A DNA stretch of 64,000 nucleotides from a bacterium HR11 (GTDB taxonomy: Bacteria > Acidobacteriota > HRBIN11), in assembly GCA_002898535.1 (NCBI GenBank), contig BEHN01000012.1, forward strand, positions 1 to 64,000, written 5' to 3'. Below are positions 27,938 to 36,657 of this stretch, piece by piece. The translations under genes were made by a program, and so were the position numbers. The stretch's first letter is position 1. Each line of letters opens with the position of its first letter. The notes below the pieces were generated by a model. That model did no database searches and was not told the origin of the DNA. It saw only the letters and a program-made list of their open reading frames with translations.

Positions 27938-29314
27938 TCAGAGAAGCCGGCTTCTGAGAAGGAGGAGGAACCAGGCCAGCATCAGGCCCGTCAGGCTCAG
28001 GCCCTCGACGGTCCATCGAATCCCCGGGAATCGGAACATGGCCAGGAACGTCAGCAGGGGTCCGCTCCAGTAGACCAGACCCGGCAGGGCGCCGAGGAGT
28101 CGAAGGACGATCGGGTCGGTCTGCAGGTGGCCGAGACCTGCCAGGAGAGTCGCCGGGACCAGGAGGGCCAGGGCCTCGGCGGGCTTCCAGAGGGCCAGAC
28201 CCAGGGGGACCAGGAGTCGGCCCCATCGGATGACCGGATGGGCCGGGGCCGTTCCAGCGAGGATCCCGTAGAGAATCCCAAGGACGACCAGGCCCCACCA
28301 CAAGGCCGCTCCGCTGAGGACCCAAGACCCGAAGACCCAGTAAGCTTGGTCCCGGTCTGGGGTGGACCCCGGCGGCGTCTCGACGACTTGAAGGAGCCAG
28401 CGGGCATAGCGTTCCAGACGTTCGACGGACGCTTCCTCGATGTGGTCCGACGGGCTGTGGTAGGCCGGATAGAATCGGGCGAAGGAGGCGTCCGCCACGA
28501 AGATGGACGGGACGCCGACCCGTGAGAAGGGGGCGTCGTCACTGGCGAAAGGAATCCGCACGTTCCGGACGGCCCACTGGTATGGATAGCTCAGGTAGGG
28601 ATCTCCAAATCGAGGCGTCAGACCGGCCGTCCGGGCCGTCCGCAGGACGTGTCGGAGAAGCCACGCCGGAGCCAGGGGATGCGCCTCCGACGTCAAGCCC
28701 CAGGGGTACCGGAACGTGTGGAAACACGTGGCCCCCCGGGGCCAACCGACCATCTCGAGGCTGACGTGACCGATGAGTCGAGGAATGCGCTCGGCGTTAC
28801 CGGTAGCGTAGCGGTGGGCGTAAACCGTCGAACCCAACAAGCCGGCTTCCTCACCGTCCCAGAAGCCCAGGACGACCGGCGTCGGGGGCGCATGTCGGGA
28901 CCAGTGATCGGCCAGGGCCAGGAGGAGTCCTACGCCCGTGGCGTTGTCCAGGGCGCCCGGGCTCCCAGGCACGGTGTCGTAATGCGCACTGAACAGCCAG
29001 CCCGGTGCCCCGACCGGCTCAGGCCATACGGCGACGACGTTGACGTACCGTTGGACCCCGACGGTGAAGGACTGGACCTGGACCCACCATCCCGGCAGGG
29101 CCGTCAGCGTTTCGACGATATAGGCTTGCGCTCGGTCGTGGGCCGCCGAGCCGGGCACGCGGGGTCCGAAGGCGGTCAGTCGGGCCGCATGACGCCATGC
29201 GACCGTCCCCAGGGCCGCCTCAAGCCCCGACCCGACCGGAGTGCTGTCCATGAGCGTCCCCCATCCGATGAAGCCTAAGGCGATTCCCAGTATCATGACG
29301 AGATGACGAGCCAT
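27938..29314 (-). CDS. Membrane-anchored M28-family zinc peptidase
   Basis: 458 aa. An N-terminal hydrophobic segment (about residues 5-25) exports or anchors it; residues about 45-330 are the M28 domain; several membrane helices follow from about 345 to the end. Metal and catalytic residues: SAHYDTVPGSPGALDNATG (His, Asp), FWDGEEAGLLGS (Glu-Glu), HVSLEMVGW (Asp replaced by Glu in this position type), and YHSPSDHIEEASVE (last His). Probably an aminopeptidase acting outside the cytoplasm. The start is uncertain: ATG 29314 is preferred, with the frame open to 29398 through an ATGGCTCATGG array. Confidence 0.8.
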   Translation of the reverse strand: MARHLVMILGIALGFIGWGTLMDSTPVGSGLEAALGTVAWRHAARLTAFGPRVPGSAAHDRAQAYIVETLTALPGWWVQVQSFTVGVQRYVNVVAVWPEPVGAPGWLFSAHYDTVPGSPGALDNATGVGLLLALADHWSRHAPPTPVVLGFWDGEEAGLLGSTVYAHRYATGNAERIPRLIGHVSLEMVGWPRGATCFHTFRYPWGLTSEAHPLAPAWLLRHVLRTARTAGLTPRFGDPYLSYPYQWAVRNVRIPFASDDAPFSRVGVPSIFVADASFARFYPAYHSPSDHIEEASVERLERYARWLLQVVETPPGSTPDRDQAYWVFGSWVLSGAALWWGLVVLGILYGILAGTAPAHPVIRWGRLLVPLGLALWKPAEALALLVPATLLAGLGHLQTDPIVLRLLGALPGLVYWSGPLLTFLAMFRFPGIRWTVEGLSLTGLMLAWFLLLLRSRLL

Positions 29315-29392
29315 GACCCGGAGCAGGCGGCCCCGCCGCCAAAAGAGCGGTGACGAGGACCCCCGACCCCTCGCCCCCGTCGGGGCGCATTG

Positions 29393-29460
29393 GGTCATGG
29401 CTCATGGCTGATAGCTCACGGGGCCGACCCGTAAGCCATGACCTATGAGCCCATTGGCCC
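29393..29460. repeat. GTCATGGCTCATGGCTG array with opposed arms
   Basis: GGTCATGGCTCATGGCTGAT faces CATGACCTATGAGCCCAT around GGGGCCGACCC. It lies in the divergent gap between the peptidase and sixA-like genes. Confidence 0.65.
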
Positions 29461-29474
29461 AAGGGAGGCCTGCC

Positions 29475-29942
29475 ATGACGTCGTTAGTCTACTTGGTCCG
29501 TCACGGGGAGGCTACATCCGAGGCCGAGGACCCCCGGCGGCCCCTGACGGCGGAGGGCCGCCAAGAGGTCACCCGCATCGCCGAACACCTGGGCCGGCTC
29601 CGCCTGCCGGTCCAACGCATCGTGCATTCGGGCAAGCTTCGGGCCCAACAGACGGCCGAAATCCTGGCCCGCTACCTGACGCCGGCGTCCGTCGAGGCCG
29701 CCGAGGGCCTGGCCCCGCTGGACGACCCTTCGGAGGCCGTCCGCCTCATCGAGACGGCGACGGGCCCGCTGATGCTGGTCGGCCATCTGCCCCACCTGTC
29801 CCGGCTGGCGTCGAGGCTCCTCGGCGTGGACCGGGAAGTCGTGGCGCCCCTGCCGGGCGGCGGGGTCCTGTGCCTGACCCGTGGGGAGGCCGGCTGGCAG
29901 ATCGCATGGCTCCTGACGCCGGCCGTCGTCGGTGGGACCTGA
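29475..29942 (+). CDS. sixA: SixA-like phosphohistidine phosphatase
   Basis: 155 aa, histidine phosphatase superfamily. Catalytic motif YLVRHGEAT (His, Arg, His at the N terminus), second Arg in HSGKLRAQQTAEIL, and second His in LMLVGHLPHLSRLAS. In E. coli SixA removes phosphate from a phosphohistidine carrier protein. AAGGGAGGCC precedes ATG 29475, preferred over ATG 29445. The length is typical. Confidence 0.87.
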   Translation: MTSLVYLVRHGEATSEAEDPRRPLTAEGRQEVTRIAEHLGRLRLPVQRIVHSGKLRAQQTAEILARYLTPASVEAAEGLAPLDDPSEAVRLIETATGPLMLVGHLPHLSRLASRLLGVDREVVAPLPGGGVLCLTRGEAGWQIAWLLTPAVVGGT

Positions 29943-30095
29943 AGGGGCCGCGGCTTGGGTCCGGTCCCATCGGGCGGCCTATTCTAATACGGCGGGTTAG
30001 GAGTGCAGGATCCGGCCGACCGGCCCATCGGCCGCATGGCCGAATTCCCGAACTGCCGGACTCCCGAATGGCCGGATGCCGCTAAGGAATGTCCC

Positions 30096-31289
30096 ATGCT
30101 TCGAGACCGACGGCTTCTCATCCTGTTGTTGGTCATCCTGTCGAACCTGATCGGTTTTGGGATCATCATCCCGTTTCTACCGCTGTATGCGACGCGTCTG
30201 GGAGCCTCGCCCTGGCAGGTCGGCTGGCTCTTTGCCTCGTATTCCATCGCCCAGATGGTGGCCGCGCCCTTCTTGGGAGAGCTATCCGACCGCTACGGTC
30301 GGCGGCCCATCCTGATGGCCAGCCTCTGGACGACCACGTTGAGCTTCGTGATCCTGGCCCTGGCCGACCGGCTGTGGATGTTGTTTGCGGCCCGCATCAT
30401 CGACGGCCTCGGGGGCGCCAATATCCCGACGGTCCGGGCTTACATCGGGGACGTCACGGAGCCCCAGGACCGGGCGCGGGCCTACGGGCTTCTGGGCGCT
30501 TCCTTCGGCGTCGCCCTCGTATTGGGGCCGGCCCTGAGCGGGCTCCTGGCCCACTGGGGCCCGGCCGTCCCGGCCTGGGGCGCGGCGGTCCTGAGCGGGG
30601 TCGCCCTCGGGGCGACGTGGCTATGGCTCCCCGAGACGGTCCATCGGGCGAGTGCTCGGACGGCTTATACGTGGGCCGATTTCCGCCAGGTCCTCCGTCA
30701 GCCGGTCGTCGGCTACCTGCTCATCACGGACTTCCTGTACTGGAACGCCTCGACGGCCTATCAGACGACGTTTCCCCTCTTCGGGCAGGCCCGGTTTCAT
30801 TTGAACGTCTCCCAGGTCGGCTATCTGTTTGCCCTCATCGGGGCTTTGGGTATCCTGATGCAGTTGTACCTGGTCGGTCCCATCGTGCGACGCATCGGCG
30901 AGCGGGCGGCCCTGACGTATGGGTTCGTCCTGATGGGCCTGGGCTTGGTAGGCATCGGGTTCACGCACCGTCTGGGGTCTTTCGTGGCATGGATTTTCCC
31001 GACGGCCCTGGGGGCCAGTCTGGGCCTGCCGTCGCTCATCGCCCTCATCAGTCAGGCGGGGACCTCCGAGAACCAGGGACGCATTCAGGGCGTCGCCAGT
31101 AGCCTGGAGAGCCTGGCCCGGATCGCCGGGCCGGTGTGGGGGAACGGCCTGTTCCAGTGGGTCGGCCCCGGGGCGCCCTATGTATCGGCGGGCCTCTTGA
31201 TGCTGGCGACAGGAGCTTGGGCGGGCTATGGGTTGGCCGTTCGGCTCGGGGGTGCCGGCCGGCGGGTCGTCCGCCCGGCGGGGGAATAA
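30096..31289 (+). CDS. Major facilitator superfamily transporter
   Basis: 397 aa, twelve predicted membrane helices. The loop 2-3 motif GELSDRYGRRPILM (about 60-73) and the helix 4 region RIIDGLGGANIPTVRAYIGDVT fit the TetA-like drug:proton antiporter branch. Substrate unknown. TAAGGAATGTCCC before ATG 30096 gives the start; the longer open frame to 30003 is TTCGGGAA-type array. It ends 8 bp before the lipoprotein gene, so the two probably share a transcript. Confidence 0.88.
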   Translation: MLRDRRLLILLLVILSNLIGFGIIIPFLPLYATRLGASPWQVGWLFASYSIAQMVAAPFLGELSDRYGRRPILMASLWTTTLSFVILALADRLWMLFAARIIDGLGGANIPTVRAYIGDVTEPQDRARAYGLLGASFGVALVLGPALSGLLAHWGPAVPAWGAAVLSGVALGATWLWLPETVHRASARTAYTWADFRQVLRQPVVGYLLITDFLYWNASTAYQTTFPLFGQARFHLNVSQVGYLFALIGALGILMQLYLVGPIVRRIGERAALTYGFVLMGLGLVGIGFTHRLGSFVAWIFPTALGASLGLPSLIALISQAGTSENQGRIQGVASSLESLARIAGPVWGNGLFQWVGPGAPYVSAGLLMLATGAWAGYGLAVRLGGAGRRVVRPAGE

Positions 31290-31297
31290 CAGGCCCT

Positions 31298-32359
31298 ATG
31301 CCCGTAAAGATGCCCTTCCATCGGATTCGGTCGTGGGGGCTCCTTGTCCTCGCCGGATGGCTGTCGTACGGGGTCGCCTGCGGCAAGAAAGGGCCTCCGC
31401 TTCCGCCCCTCCCGCAGATCCCGTCGGCGCCCTCCGAATGGGGTCTCCGATGCGTGGGTCCGGTCTGCGGCCTCTGGATGGTCCCGCCGGACCGGAATAC
31501 GGACGGCACCCGACCGGTCCGCATCGGATGGGTCCTGCTGGTCCCCGAAGGGGCGGCTCCGCCCTTTGAACCCGAACGGGCCGTCGCCGCCTGGCGGTTC
31601 TCGCCGGCGGACGTCCGTCCCGACGGCCGCATCTGGTGGGGCGCCCTGTCCCGATGGCCGACGGGATGCGTCCGGCTCGTCCTGCTGAATCCCCGACGGA
31701 AGAGCGGCCCGCCGACGGAACCCGTGTGTCCGGTGCCCCCCGACGATGGGCCGCCCCCGGACGTGCGGGTCGATACGACCCCTGAGGGCATCCGTATAAG
31801 TCGACCGGAGGGGACCGTATCGGGTGTCCTGGAAGTCTATCGAGTCCAGGGGGAAGCCCAGCCGCCGGCGCGGGCCCTCGAATGGCCCTGGTCGCCCCAC
31901 GCCGTCATCGAGTCGGGCCAGGCCGCCTGGACGGACACGACAGTCCGGGACGGCGAATCCTGGACCTATGGCGTTCGCCGCCAGGCCCGCCGGGACGCTC
32001 ACCTGTGGGTCGCCTCGGCGACCCAGCCGATCGGTCCCATCCGTTATGAGGACATCTTCCCGCCGCCCACCCCGAGCCATCTCACCGGCTTCGTCGAGGA
32101 CGGCCGCCTGGTCCTCCTGTGGGACCCCGTGACGGCCTCCGACCTGGCAGGGTACTTCGTGTACATGCGCCCGGCCGGTGCCCCCACTTGGGAACGGCTG
32201 AACGACCGACCGACGGCCTCCACCCGCTTCGAAGTCCTCCTGTCCAGGACACCGGACTGGAAGGAGCCGGTCGAATTTGCTATAACGTCCGTGGACCGTA
32301 AGGGGAACGAGAGCTCGAAAAGCCCGTCATGGGTATACGGCCATTCGGGAGTTCGGTAG
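31298..32359 (+). CDS. Lipoprotein with fibronectin type III-like domains
   Basis: 353 aa. Signal peptide with lipobox LSYGVAC about 25 residues in (Cys acylated), directly followed by GKKGPPLPPLP, the start seen in many small outer-membrane lipoproteins. Two beta-sandwich (FnIII-like) segments: about 140-235 (VRVDTTPEGIRISRP to WTYGVRRQ) and about 255-345 (LTGFVEDGRLVLLWDPV to FAITSVDRKGNES). Unusual: the last residues GHSGVR and the stop codon are encoded by a CCATTCGGGAGTTCGG array. Periplasmic or outer-membrane location; function unknown. Confidence 0.7.
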   Translation: MPVKMPFHRIRSWGLLVLAGWLSYGVACGKKGPPLPPLPQIPSAPSEWGLRCVGPVCGLWMVPPDRNTDGTRPVRIGWVLLVPEGAAPPFEPERAVAAWRFSPADVRPDGRIWWGALSRWPTGCVRLVLLNPRRKSGPPTEPVCPVPPDDGPPPDVRVDTTPEGIRISRPEGTVSGVLEVYRVQGEAQPPARALEWPWSPHAVIESGQAAWTDTTVRDGESWTYGVRRQARRDAHLWVASATQPIGPIRYEDIFPPPTPSHLTGFVEDGRLVLLWDPVTASDLAGYFVYMRPAGAPTWERLNDRPTASTRFEVLLSRTPDWKEPVEFAITSVDRKGNESSKSPSWVYGHSGVR

Positions 32360-32560
32360 TCCGGCCCATCGGCCGAATTCCCGGACTGCCGAACTCCCGA
32401 ATGCCCGAGCTCCCGAATTGCCGAGTTCCCGGACTGCCGAACTCCCGAATGCCCGGGTGGCCCTGGACCCCGCTCGGACGAGCGGGGCTTGGATAAAAAT
32501 GGCCCACTGCCCATCGGCCCGGCTCCCGAACTCCTGAATGGCCGAATTCCCGGATCAGGG
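32336..32560. repeat. TTCGGGAG/CCCGAACTGCC array and REP-like palindrome
   Basis: A short left arm (GCCATTCGGGAGTTCGGTAG) starts inside the lipoprotein gene and a long right arm of about twelve CCCGAACTCCCGAATGCC-type units follows. A REP-like palindrome lies at 32466-32499, then more units to 32550. It is one of the longest arrays in the window. Confidence 0.75.
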
Positions 32561-32567
32561 GGGAACG

Positions 32568-33698
32568 ATGAATGCCTTGAAGGGGGTCAAACGCCTCATC
32601 GCCATCGATACGGCGCCGTACCTGACGGTCAGCCTCTACCTCAACGTCGACGGCCGACTGTACCCGAAGCGAGAGTACGAAAACGAGCTGAAGGACCTCG
32701 TCCGCCGTGCCCTGGACGAGCTGAAGGCCTATCCGGAGGACGTCCAGCAGGCCGCCCGACGGGACCTCGAGCGGGTCGAGCGGTACGTCCGGGAGGAATT
32801 CGTCCGGGGCGACGCCCGCCTGTTGGTCGTGTTCAGTTGCGAGCCGGCCCGCCTCTTTGAGGTCTTCGCCTACGGCATTTCCATGAAGAGCCGCCTCGTG
32901 CTGTATCCGAAGGGTCCCTACGTCACGCCCCTCCTGATCGCCTTGGCGGGGTACGCCGACACGCTGGCCGTCATGACGAATCGCGAGATGGCCCGCGGGT
33001 TCTTCTACCAGGCCGGCCGCCTCGAGGAGATCGGCCAGGTCCGGGCGGAGGTCCCGGCCCAGGTCCGGTACGGGGGCTTCAAGGGCTACGAGGAGAAGCG
33101 CATCAGTCGCCACATCGAGGAGCACGTCCAGTGGCACCTGAAGCGCGTGGCCGAGGCCGCCCGGGGCTGGTTCGAGCTGTACCAGCCGGACCTCGTCCTG
33201 CTGATGGGCCCGGCGGAGCTGACGTCGGCCCTGACCCGATGGCTCCCGCCGGAGATGACCCAGCGCCTGGGGCCGTCCCTCGATTATTTCGTCGAGACGG
33301 GCGGACTCAGAGACATCCAGACCCGTATCGAACAGGCCGTCACGCAGTACGAGCACCAGCGGATGGAGCGATGGGTCGACCAGCTCCTCCGGTCGGTCCC
33401 CCACAAAGCCGTCGTCGGCGTCGAACCCACGCTGGAATCCCTCAACGAGTGGCGGTGCGCCGCCCTCGTCTTCGACCCCGACGAGACGATCCCGGGGATG
33501 CAGTGTCCCGGTTGCGGCTACCTCGACCTGCGGTCGGAGCGGTGTCCCCGGTGTGGCCAGGCGCTGAGGCCGATTCCGGACGTCGTCGTCGAGGCCGTCG
33601 AACTGGCCGTCCAGCAGGGGGCAGACCTGTATCCCGTCCGCCACGATGCGTCTCTCCTGGACCGCATCCACCGCATGGGCGCCTTCCTGCGGTTTTAA
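32568..33698 (+). CDS. baeRF-like (bacterial release factor 1-related) protein with zinc ribbon
   Basis: 376 aa, cytosolic. The central region has the eRF1 domain 2/3 style: an N-terminal beta-rich segment LTVSLYLNVDG, RLLVVFSCEPARLFEVFAYG, then FKGYEEKRISRHIEEHVQWHL and QPDLVLLMGPAELTSAL. These fit bacterial homologues of the archaeo-eukaryotic release factor fold (baeRF), thought to act in ribosome rescue or response to stalled translation. The C terminus carries a zinc ribbon CPGCGYLDLRSERCPRCG. No GGQ-like loop was identified with certainty. GGGGGGAACG precedes the ATG. Family assignment is by pattern only. Confidence 0.6.
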   Translation: MNALKGVKRLIAIDTAPYLTVSLYLNVDGRLYPKREYENELKDLVRRALDELKAYPEDVQQAARRDLERVERYVREEFVRGDARLLVVFSCEPARLFEVFAYGISMKSRLVLYPKGPYVTPLLIALAGYADTLAVMTNREMARGFFYQAGRLEEIGQVRAEVPAQVRYGGFKGYEEKRISRHIEEHVQWHLKRVAEAARGWFELYQPDLVLLMGPAELTSALTRWLPPEMTQRLGPSLDYFVETGGLRDIQTRIEQAVTQYEHQRMERWVDQLLRSVPHKAVVGVEPTLESLNEWRCAALVFDPDETIPGMQCPGCGYLDLRSERCPRCGQALRPIPDVVVEAVELAVQQGADLYPVRHDASLLDRIHRMGAFLRF

Positions 33699-34292
33699 GG
33701 ACGACATCGGGAGGGTTCGGGAATCCGGGAGCTCGGCCGTCGGGCCGTCGCGGCATTTTTCATCCAAGCGGGGTCGCATTTTAACGGGACGTCGTGATGG
33801 AGTAGCGACCCCCGATAACAGAGCTGTTCGGTTCGTGAAAACCCGCATGGATTCGGCTTTTCCGACCCTTCGGGAAAGACGGTTTTTCAAGCCAAGGGCC
33901 ATTCGGCCGTTGGGCAGTTCGGCAGTTCGGCCGAGCGTCCCAAAAGCCCTGCCATCCAGGGCTCTATCGGCCCAAGGCCGTGGCTCGTCACTTCGTTACT
34001 TCGTCACTCCGTCACTTTGAACCAGTCTCATAAATCCGACCATAGACCATAGACTATAGACCATAGACTGGCTTGGGCCCACGGGGTCTATGGTCCATGG
34101 TCTGTGGTCCATGGTCGGATTACAGAGCCCGCCGTCATGCCGGCGTCCGTCCCGTGGCGATCACTCCCAAAACGTGCGTATCCGACATGCAACGTCGCCG
34201 CTCGGAGGGACGATAATACAGAGGCCGGGATGTACGGCGAGGGGCTTTCCCTGTGCGCCGACCCCGAGACCTGAACTTTCAGGAGAGTAGAC
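33699..34292. repeat. Repeat block: composite-element end, CACTTCGTC array, CCATAGACC hairpin
   Basis: No gene. TTCGGGAA units lie at 33715-33760. A composite-element end at 33816-33892 starts AACAGAGCTGTTCGG and finishes TTTTTCAAGC. A GGCAGTTCGG array follows (about 33905-33935), then GTCACTTCGTTACTTCG at 33985-34018. A CCATAGACC hairpin with a GGCTTGGGCCCA centre lies at about 34030-34120. The last 150 bp before the lipoprotein gene look unique. Confidence 0.7.
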
Positions 34293-34952
34293 ATGACCAC
34301 GACACTTGCACGACGCTGTCTCATCGGCCTGCTGGCCGTCGCTGTCGTCTGGGGCGTCGGATGTCAGTTCGGTGCCCACAAGGAGCGGAAGGGCGAAGCG
34401 CCCAAGGAGACGGGCAAGCCCGGATTCTTCGGCGCCGTCAAGGCCCTCAAGGAAGCCGGCGAGGCCGCCCAGAAGATGGCCGAGCGCAAGCCGGTCGACC
34501 CCGTGCACTTTCGGGACCTCCTGACCGTCCTGCCGGAGGCGCCCGCCGGTTGGCAAAAAGAGGAAGACACGGACGCCCGGACGGTCCAAGTCGGAGAGTG
34601 GAAATACAGCTACGCCCAGCAGTCTTTCAGCGCCGGGGACGATAAGGGGCACGTCATGATCAAGGTCACCGATGGGGCTTACATCCCCTTCCTGTATCCG
34701 GCTTTTGCCTTCGCCGCCGGCTACTCGGAGGAATCCCTGGACCACTACCAGAAGGGGATCACCTGGAAGGGCCATAAGGGCGTCGAGGAGTTTTGGACCA
34801 AGGAGAAACGAGGTCGCATGACCGTGATGGTCGCCGAGCGGTTCATCGTCGAGGTCGAGGGCCACGACATCGAAAGCGCCCAGGTCCTCCACGACTGGCT
34901 GAACCGCGTCGACACCGACAAGATGGTCCGGTGGGCGAAAACGGCCCCGTGA
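34293..34952 (+). CDS. Lipoprotein of unknown function
   Basis: 219 aa. Signal peptide MTTTLARRCLIGLLAVAVVW with a lipobox ending at Cys in WGVGC, so membrane-anchored. A charged linker follows (about 28-65). The globular part starts at LLTVLPEAPAGWQKEED and contains YAQQSFSAGDDKGHVMIKVTDG, GYSEESLDHYQKG and ERFIVEVEGHDIES. The order PEAPAGW, then VxIKVTDxA, then a final RFIVEV segment recalls a small uncharacterised exported family, but no function can be given. AGGAGAG precedes the ATG. Confidence 0.65.
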   Translation: MTTTLARRCLIGLLAVAVVWGVGCQFGAHKERKGEAPKETGKPGFFGAVKALKEAGEAAQKMAERKPVDPVHFRDLLTVLPEAPAGWQKEEDTDARTVQVGEWKYSYAQQSFSAGDDKGHVMIKVTDGAYIPFLYPAFAFAAGYSEESLDHYQKGITWKGHKGVEEFWTKEKRGRMTVMVAERFIVEVEGHDIESAQVLHDWLNRVDTDKMVRWAKTAP

Positions 34953-35077
34953 GCATGAGTCCTATACCGGGCCTCTGAGCCGAGGCCCTTCCCGGCCTCT
35001 CGACTCGGTCCCTGAGACCCGGAACTGACGGTCTCCGGAAATCGTCTCCAAGCGTCTTTTCCCCGCCCGTCCGGGCC

Positions 35078-36136
35078 TTACGGTCCCATCCCCGGTCGGG
35101 TCGGGCCTTCCCCGGGACCGAGCGGTGACTTTCGGGGCCGGACCTCTTCCGGGGTGATGAGGCCGACGGCCGTCTGGGCCTCCCGGAGGGTCTGGCGGGC
35201 GATGGCCTGAGCCTTTTGGGCGCCTTCGTGGAGGACGTTCATCAGGTCGTCCCGGCGGGCCGCCCAGTCCTGGCGGCGGGCCTGGATCGGTTCCAAAAAC
35301 GCCTTCAAATTTTTGAATAAAATCTGCTTGCAGTCGATGCATCCGATGCCGGCCCGCCGGCACTCGACGTTCACGAAGTCGATGTCCGGTTGAGGCGAAA
35401 AGACCTTGTGGAGGTCAAAGACGGGACACACGTCGGGATTGCCGGGGTCGGTCCGACGGACCCGGGCCGGGTCCGTCACCATCGGACGGAGCTTCTCCCA
35501 GACGACCTCGGGCGGGTCGCTCAGGTAGATGGCGTTGTGGAAGCTCTTGCTCATCTTGCGGCCGTCGGTGCCGGGCACGCGAGGCACGGGCGTCAGGAGC
35601 GCCTGGGGCTCGGGAAAGACGGGCCCGTAGAGGTGATTGAAGCGGCGGACGATCTCCCGGGCCAGCTCCAGATGCGGGAGCTGGTCCTCGCCGACGGGTA
35701 CGATCTCGGCCTTGTAGAGGATGATGTCGGCCGTCTGCAGGAGGGGATAGCCCAGGAAGCCGTAGGTATCCAGGTTCTTCTCCGCCAGCTGTTGCTTCAT
35801 TTCCTTATACGTCGGGACCCGTTCCAGCCAGGGGAGGGGCACGATCATCGACAGGAGCAGGTGGAGTTCGGCGTGCTCGGGGACATGGGACTGCACGAAG
35901 ATGACGGAGCGTTCAGGGTCGATGCCGACGGCCAGCCAGTCGAGCAGGACCTCCGGGATGGACTCCCGCACGACCTGGGGCGTCTCGTACTCGGACGTCA
36001 GGGCGTGGTAGTCGACGATGACGTAAAAGCACTCATACTGGTCTTGGAGCCGAACCCAGTTGATGAGGGCGCCGCTCCAGTGGCCCAGGTGAAGCTTCCC
36101 CGTTGGCCGCATGCCGCTGAGGACCCGTCGTGCCAT
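35078..36136 (-). CDS. trpS: Tryptophanyl-tRNA synthetase
   Basis: 352 aa, class I synthetase charging tRNA-Trp. HIGH-type motif GKLHLGHWSGA (about residue 12) and KMSKS loop GRKMSKSFHNAI (about 200). The tail reaches past LREAQTAVGLITPEE with a short extra end rich in Pro and Gly. ATG 36136 is preceded by GAGGATAG. Upstream the frame stays open through a CTGCCTATCTGCC array encoding MPTAYLPTYR-like residues, which is not taken as coding. It lies 53 bp after the sulfur-carrier gene and probably shares its promoter. Confidence 0.93.
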   Translation of the reverse strand: MARRVLSGMRPTGKLHLGHWSGALINWVRLQDQYECFYVIVDYHALTSEYETPQVVRESIPEVLLDWLAVGIDPERSVIFVQSHVPEHAELHLLLSMIVPLPWLERVPTYKEMKQQLAEKNLDTYGFLGYPLLQTADIILYKAEIVPVGEDQLPHLELAREIVRRFNHLYGPVFPEPQALLTPVPRVPGTDGRKMSKSFHNAIYLSDPPEVVWEKLRPMVTDPARVRRTDPGNPDVCPVFDLHKVFSPQPDIDFVNVECRRAGIGCIDCKQILFKNLKAFLEPIQARRQDWAARRDDLMNVLHEGAQKAQAIARQTLREAQTAVGLITPEEVRPRKSPLGPGEGPTRPGMGP

Positions 36137-36189
36137 GGCGCTATCCTCGATTCGGTAGGTCGGCAGATAGGCAGTTGGCATAATCTTCG

Positions 36190-36393
36190 TCACTCCATCA
36201 CTCCGCCTCCGCCCGAGATGACCCGGATGACCTCGACCTCGTCGGTCGGCTCGAGCCACTCGTCCTCGGTGACCGTCTCGCCGTTTCGGACGACGACGAC
36301 CATATTCGGCAAGACGTTCAGGCGCCGGAGGAGTTCCCGGACCTGCATGCGTTCCGAGAATTCCCACGACTGCTTGCCCATCCGCACGATCAT
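36190..36393 (-). CDS. ThiS/MoaD-type sulfur carrier protein with a masked C terminus
   Basis: 67 aa, beta-grasp fold: VRELLRRLNVLPNMVVVVRNGETVTEDEWLEPTDEVEVIRVISGG. Carriers of this family are thiocarboxylated on a C-terminal Gly-Gly. Here the chain continues GGGGVME before the stop, and these codons belong to a GTGATGGAGTGACGAAG-type array, so the tail must be removed or the protein is altered. ATG 36393 is chosen because the upstream TTG (36438) falls inside the promoter -10 box. Whether it serves thiamine, molybdopterin or tRNA thiolation cannot be told; no partner E1-like gene is adjacent. Confidence 0.75.
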   Translation of the reverse strand: MIVRMGKQSWEFSERMQVRELLRRLNVLPNMVVVVRNGETVTEDEWLEPTDEVEVIRVISGGGGVME

Positions 36394-36436
36394 GGCCGTC
36401 CCCGGGGGATCGATTTCGTGGAGTCGAACGTACTTC

Positions 36437-36465
36437 AATATAATGAAAGCCGTCCGAAAAGTCAG
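36437..36465 (-). promoter_or_regulatory. Sigma-70-type promoter of the sulfur-carrier/trpS unit
   Basis: On the minus strand CTGACT (36465-36460) and TATATT (36442-36437) are 17 bp apart. Transcription should begin near 36430, giving a leader of about 37 nt to the ATG at 36393. Confidence 0.6.
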
Positions 36466-36657
36466 ATGCCTCAGATGCCGGAGAAGGCTCTCGGGGGCCG
36501 GGTACCGCTTCAGATTTCAAATTTCGTGACGGCGGGACGGCGTCGGTGTGGACCCTTCCGCCCGGGCGACGGCTCCTTTTCAGAGCCGTCATGCCGTCCC
36601 TTCGCACCCGGGACGGGGGACCTCTCTCGGTAGACTGAAAGCCGATGGAGGACTGGG

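Noticed and set aside
32280-33902. Minus-strand frame of 540 codons opposite the baeRF-like gene
   Set aside because: Composition is that of an antisense frame and it starts in a composite-element end.
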